Source: Natronomonas gomsonensis
Lineage (GTDB): Archaea; Halobacteriota; Halobacteria; Halobacteriales; Haloarculaceae
DNA: 64,000 nucleotides
Assembly (NCBI RefSeq): GCF_013391635.1
Contig: NZ_JACAWU010000002.1
Location: 372,001 to 436,000 of the forward strand
Direction of reading: 5' to 3'
In this document: piece after piece, positions 60,372 to 64,000 of the stretch
Numbering within the stretch: the first letter of the stretch is position 1
How the letters are laid out: each line of letters begins with the position of its first letter
Program-made: the position numbers and the translations under genes
Notes under the pieces: generated by a model
Told to the model about the DNA's origin: nothing
Databases searched by the model: none
Seen by the model: the letters and a program-made list of their open reading frames with translations, nothing else

Positions 60372-62327
60372 TTATTCGTCGTAGTCTTCGCCGTAGATAT
60401 CCCGAACCTGCTCGTCGAACTCTCCGAGGACGTTACGGCGCTTGATTTTCATCGACGGCGTCAGCAGGTCGTTGTCGGCGGTCCACTCGACGGAGACCAG
60501 CCGGAACTCCTTGATTTTCTCCGACTTCGAGAGGTCTTCGTTGACGGCTTCGACTTCCGCTTCGATGAACTCGTGGACGCGGTCGTCTTCACAGATGGCT
60601 TTCTGGTCGTCGGGGAGGTCGATACCCTCGTTTTCGGCCCAGCGGCGGACGGCCTCGAAGTTCGGCACGAACAGCGCCGCGATGAACTTCTGGTTGTCAC
60701 CGATGACCATCGCCTGGTCGATGCGGTCGGAGGTGGCGAACTCGTCTTCGATGGGCTGGGGTGCGATGTTCTTGCCCGTGTCCAACACGATGAGTTGCTT
60801 GAGTCGGTCGTGGTAGATGAGGTAGCCGTCGTCGCCCTGCTCGATGATGTCGCCGGTTCGGAACCAGCCGTCCTCGGTGAACGCCTCCTCGGTCGACCCG
60901 GGGCGGTTCCAGTAGCCCTGCGTGACGTTCGGCCCTTTCACGTGGAGTTCGCCGATGTCGCCGTCGACGTCCGCACGTCGGTCGTCGCCGACGACGGATT
61001 CGTCGAGTCGCACCTCGACGTTGGAAAGCGGTGGGCCGAGCGTGCCCGCCCGTGAGTCTTCCGGCGGGTTCACGGAGACGACCGGTGAGGTCTCGGTCAG
61101 GCCGTACCCCTCGTAGATGGGCAGGCCCATCCCCTCGAACAACTGTGAGAGTCGCTTCGAGAGGCTGCCGCCGCCGCTGATGAACGCCTCGATGTTGCCG
61201 CCCATCTGCTCGCGGACGTTGGAGTAGACGAGTTTGTCGAAGAAGGCGTGTTTCATCCGCAGGACGACCCCGGGGTTGTCCGTGGTCGCCCACTCGCGGG
61301 CGACGGAGACGGCTCGGCCGAAGACGGCATCGGGAGCTTCCTCGCGGATGTTGTCGTAGATACGCTCGTAGACGCGGGGGACCGAGGAAGCGCCCGTCGG
61401 TCCGACCATCTTGATGTCGTCGGCGACGGTGTCGGTCGATTCGGCGTAGGCGACGGTCGCTCCGGAGCCGAACTGCAGGAAGTGTCCGGAGACGCGCTCG
61501 AAGACGTGGGCCAGCGGCAGGAACGAAAGCATCCGGTCGTTCTCGTCGAAGACGGGGATGTCAGGGTCCTTGTCGGGACGCGGTCCGACTCGCTTCCGGA
61601 TGCCGTTGACGTTCGCCCGGAAGTTGCCGTGGGTCAACTGGACACCTTTCGGCTTGCCGGTCGTCCCCGAGGTGTAGATGAGACTGGCGAGGTCGTCGAG
61701 GTCACGCTCGGCGAGCCACTCCTCGTAGGCGTCGCCGTCGAAGTGCTCGGCGCCGAGTTCGTATACGTCTGCCAAAGAGAGGATGTCGTCGCGGTCGTCG
61801 TAGCCGTCGAACTCGTCGATGACGGCGATAAAGGAGAGGTCGAGTTCGTCTTCGACCTCGAGGACGCGTTCGAGCAACTCGCCGTTCTCGACGACGACGC
61901 CCTCGGCGCCGGGGTCGTCGAGGAGATACTGCACCTGTGCGGGCGCGGATTCGGTGTACACCGTGGTGACGACGCCACCGGCGGCCAACAGCGCGAAGTC
62001 GGATTGGGCCCACTCCATGCGGGTGTTGGCGAAGATGCCGACGCGGGTACCACCCTCGACGCCGAGTTCGCGGAACCCGGCGGTGAGGTTGTGGACGATG
62101 TTCTGCATCTCGGCGTACGTGAGCGCCGCGTACTGGCCTGTCGGGGCGGTCGGGACGATGTCCGGCGCCAGCGAGCGGTCGTAGACGCCGCCTTTGTACC
62201 ACTGTGCGTCGCGGCTGGCGTGACGCGCCGCGGCCTCTTCGAACATTCGAGGGAGGGTAGTGTCTCCTATCACCTCGTCTTCGTATTCCGCCTCCGCCTG
62301 CATCCAAACGGGAGTGTTGCTAGACAT
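60372..62327 (-). CDS. Long-chain acyl-CoA synthetase (AMP-forming)
   Basis: A 651-residue member of the adenylate-forming superfamily. The P-loop is LIYTSGTTGKPKGVQL; YEGYGLTETSPVVS and GWFRTGDI are the other core motifs, with the catalytic Lys in the C-terminal SMKIKRRNVLGEF. The length and N-terminal domain match the long-chain/bubblegum type. It activates fatty acids for beta-oxidation, in line with the three acyl-CoA dehydrogenases in the window. A TATA element ATTAATATG lies about 33 nt upstream on the minus strand. Confidence 0.93.
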   Translation of the reverse strand: MSSNTPVWMQAEAEYEDEVIGDTTLPRMFEEAAARHASRDAQWYKGGVYDRSLAPDIVPTAPTGQYAALTYAEMQNIVHNLTAGFRELGVEGGTRVGIFANTRMEWAQSDFALLAAGGVVTTVYTESAPAQVQYLLDDPGAEGVVVENGELLERVLEVEDELDLSFIAVIDEFDGYDDRDDILSLADVYELGAEHFDGDAYEEWLAERDLDDLASLIYTSGTTGKPKGVQLTHGNFRANVNGIRKRVGPRPDKDPDIPVFDENDRMLSFLPLAHVFERVSGHFLQFGSGATVAYAESTDTVADDIKMVGPTGASSVPRVYERIYDNIREEAPDAVFGRAVSVAREWATTDNPGVVLRMKHAFFDKLVYSNVREQMGGNIEAFISGGGSLSKRLSQLFEGMGLPIYEGYGLTETSPVVSVNPPEDSRAGTLGPPLSNVEVRLDESVVGDDRRADVDGDIGELHVKGPNVTQGYWNRPGSTEEAFTEDGWFRTGDIIEQGDDGYLIYHDRLKQLIVLDTGKNIAPQPIEDEFATSDRIDQAMVIGDNQKFIAALFVPNFEAVRRWAENEGIDLPDDQKAICEDDRVHEFIEAEVEAVNEDLSKSEKIKEFRLVSVEWTADNDLLTPSMKIKRRNVLGEFDEQVRDIYGEDYDE

Positions 62328-62501
62328 CTTAGGTGATTGTTGGGTAACGAGCCAATCATATTAATAGGGGTGCTTCGCTTCGAGTGTCTATTGTCGAACA
62401 GATTCGCACAGTCACTGAGCGGAGATCTCACAGAAAGCGGGGGTGAAACGGAAGAGAACGGAAGTGCAGTTTTTGGGTTATCGTATCGGATGCTGGAGAG
62501 G

Positions 62502-62897
62502 TCAGTCGATGTCGATGCGGTGGCCGCTCTCCGACTCGACATCGGATTCGGTGGGCAGGTGAACTTCGAGGACGCCGTTGTGGTAGTGGGCCTCGATGTC
62601 CTCGACGATGAGTTCACCGGGGATGCGGACCGTCTCGTGGACGCGGCGGCTACTCGTTTCGTAGTCGTCGCTCACCTCGTGGACGGCGCGGATGGTGAGC
62701 CGTTCGTCGTCGTATCGGAGGTCGATTTCCTCCTTCTCGAACCCCGGCAGGTCCGCGTGGAGGACGTACCCCTCGGAGTCGGTGTCCAGGCGCACGTTGA
62801 TGTCGCGGCCGAAGTCGTACCAACTGCCTTCGCCCATCATCGAGCGTCGCATTCCTTCCAGCAAGCGGTCCATTTCGTCGAACGGTGTTAATCGCAT
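62502..62897 (-). CDS. Small heat-shock protein (Hsp20/alpha-crystallin)
   Basis: A 131-residue chaperone. The alpha-crystallin domain runs from about residue 35 (INVRLDTDSEGYVLHADLPGF) to 115, with the conserved GVLEVHLP near the end and an N-terminal segment with EGMRRSMMGEGSWYDFGRD. ATG 62897 (MRLTPFDEM) is preferred to the GTG four codons upstream. It is divergent from the phosphatidylserine decarboxylase gene. The upstream AT-rich stretch (ATAATACAGG on the minus strand) is the likely promoter. Confidence 0.93.
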   Translation of the reverse strand: MRLTPFDEMDRLLEGMRRSMMGEGSWYDFGRDINVRLDTDSEGYVLHADLPGFEKEEIDLRYDDERLTIRAVHEVSDDYETSSRRVHETVRIPGELIVEDIEAHYHNGVLEVHLPTESDVESESGHRIDID

Positions 62898-63026
62898 GTT
62901 GAATTTCACCTCTATTCGACCTGTATTATGGCTCTCCGAGGAGATAAATACGTAGTAATACGTGATAGCACGGCTTCGAATCGGGTAGCAAAACGGCCAA
63001 GACCCCTCGCGCGTACCGTTTCATCT

Positions 63027-63626
63027 GTGTTTCCCTCGTTTCCCGACATCGCCCCCGGCGGGTGGCGCTACGCTGCCGTCCCGCTGGTACTCTCGGTTCC
63101 CCTGTCGATACTCGCCTTTCCCGTCGGTGTCGTTTGTCTGTTCGCCGGCCTCGGCGCACTGTGGTTCCACCGGGACCCCGAGCGGTCGCCGCCGCCGTCG
63201 GGAGTCGTCGCGCCCGCCGACGGCCGCGTCTCCGTCGTCCGCGAGGAGGGCGACCGCGTCCGGGTCGCTGTGTTCATGAACGTCACGGACGTCCACGTCA
63301 ACCGCGCCCCTGCACCCGGAACCGTCGAGTCGGTCACGCACACTCCCGGCAAGCACCTGCCGGCGTTTTCGAAGGAATCCGACCGCAACGAGCGCGTCGA
63401 CATCGTCTGTGCGGAGTACGAACTGTCGCTCATCGCGGGCGCCGTCGCCCGGCGCATCCACCCCTACGTCGACGGCGGCGAGCGCCTCGAACGCGGCGAG
63501 AAGGTCGGTCACATCTCCTTCGGGTCGCGAGCAGACGTGTTGCTGTCGTCGGCGTACGACCTCGAAGACGTCCGCGTCTCGAAGGGCCAACGGGTCCGCG
63601 CCGGCGAGACCGTCATCGCCGCATAG
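63027..63626 (+). CDS. Phosphatidylserine decarboxylase
   Basis: A 199-residue archaetidyl/phosphatidylserine decarboxylase proenzyme. WFHRDPERSPPPSGVVAPADGRVS, VFMNVTDVHVNRAP, FSKESDRNER and HISFGSRADVLL are conserved; self-cleavage at Gly-Ser (Ser167) yields the pyruvoyl group. A hydrophobic N-terminal segment anchors it. GTG 63027 is preferred because the family starts just before the APG-RYA region and an ATG at 62928 would leave only 30 nt to the divergent Hsp20 gene; ATG 62928 (232 aa) remains possible. Confidence 0.9.
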   Translation: MFPSFPDIAPGGWRYAAVPLVLSVPLSILAFPVGVVCLFAGLGALWFHRDPERSPPPSGVVAPADGRVSVVREEGDRVRVAVFMNVTDVHVNRAPAPGTVESVTHTPGKHLPAFSKESDRNERVDIVCAEYELSLIAGAVARRIHPYVDGGERLERGEKVGHISFGSRADVLLSSAYDLEDVRVSKGQRVRAGETVIAA

Positions 63627-63666
63627 TGGCGCGAGTTTTTAGCCACCGGAGTCCGTAGAGGTACCC

Positions 63667-64000
63667 GTGTCACAGCGGGAAGCGACGGTGCAGGGAGAAG
63701 TCCACGCCGCCGAGAGCGACAAGCGTGCCCTCTTGGAGCGCGGCCTCGAGGAGTACGACGCGGTGTTAGTCGAGGGGCGTTCACCGACGCTCGTCGTACG
63801 GAAGTTGACTATCGGCTACGCTGCCTTCCTGATGGGGTACGTGACGCTGATGTGGGTACAGGCGGTCGTCGCACGACTCCGGGCGAAAGTCGCCGGCGGA
63901 ACGTCGCTGCGGGCGGCCGTCGAGGCGGCGGGCGTCGACTACCACGACCGCATCGACGCCGACACCGCAGCCGTCTACGAAATGGTCCCCCGCTGGGGGA
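63667..64000 (+). CDS. Unknown protein, possibly TraB-like (partial)
   Basis: Starts at GTG 63667 (MSQREATVQGEVHAAESDK) and is cut by the window end after 111 codons. The first part, GEVHAAESDKRALLERGLE with EYDAVLVEGR, recalls the N-terminus of TraB/GumN-type proteins (His in a beta-strand, a repeated Glu-Gly). A hydrophobic segment (IGYAAFLMGYVTLMWVQAVV) follows. The identification is tentative. Confidence 0.5.
   Translation, partial: MSQREATVQGEVHAAESDKRALLERGLEEYDAVLVEGRSPTLVVRKLTIGYAAFLMGYVTLMWVQAVVARLRAKVAGGTSLRAAVEAAGVDYHDRIDADTAAVYEMVPRWG

Noticed and set aside
62337-62891. 184-codon plus-strand ORF
   Set aside because: Entirely antisense to Hsp20 and the preceding intergenic region; the translation mirrors the conserved Hsp20 codons.

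Overview
The window is a stretch of haloarchaeal (class Halobacteria) chromosome. The evidence is high GC with strong G/C at third codon positions, very acidic proteins, haloarchaeal families (bacterio-opsin-activator-type HTH, archaeal MBF1, Sm protein plus L37e, type III RuBisCO, a PGF-CTERM-like surface protein), and promoters with a TATA box about 26-28 nt before the start codon, so many mRNAs look leaderless. I do not assign a genus. Genes are densely packed on both strands, with many 1-4 nt start/stop overlaps.

Layout. 1-9.9 kb: aldo/keto reductase, an exported PGF-CTERM-like protein, an HTH regulator, a macrodomain protein, a pair of PH-domain membrane proteins (YdbS/YdbT type), two paralogous lipoproteins and a CDGSH protein. 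9.9-16.3 kb: two penicillin-acylase-family Ntn hydrolases flanking a small membrane protein and a HAD phosphatase. 16.3-24.3 kb: a 51-codon gene, type III RuBisCO, a Dna2-like nuclease-helicase and an ABC exporter pair. 24.3-28 kb: a catabolic set (BKACE, enoyl-CoA hydratase, AidB-type acyl-CoA dehydrogenase). 28-37 kb: M48 peptidase, thiolase plus DUF35, a zinc metalloprotease, a VOC protein and an M42 aminopeptidase. 37-44.9 kb: Sm/L37e, purF, tRNA-Leu with a duplicated 3' end, MBF1, an AlaX-type editing protein, an acyl-CoA dehydrogenase and panB. 44.95-46.8 kb: an AT-rich island with an Azf-like dehydrogenase and a four-helix membrane protein. 46.8-57 kb: acyl-CoA dehydrogenase, CBS protein, SDR, sugar-1-phosphate nucleotidylyltransferase, a RimK-retropepsin fusion facing an aspartoacylase-family hydrolase, and sdhCDBA. 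57-64 kb: a large membrane protein, AlkA-type glycosylase, cysE, acyl-CoA synthetase, Hsp20 and phosphatidylserine decarboxylase.

The most interesting observation is upstream of cysE (minus strand, about 60144-60337). The only clear TATA box lies about 160 nt before cysE initiation. At the predicted transcription start is a 25-codon leaderless ORF ending Cys-Arg-Cys-Cys-Tyr-stop. Its Cys-codon segment is perfectly complementary over 8 nt to a segment ending 8 nt before the cysE start codon. This has the layout of a cysteine-responsive leader-peptide attenuator, which I do not know to be described in Archaea. Other candidates worth following are the RimK-retropepsin/aspartoacylase pair, the duplicated tRNA-Leu 3' end, and the AT-rich island. 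No CRISPR array, rRNA operon or transposase was found.
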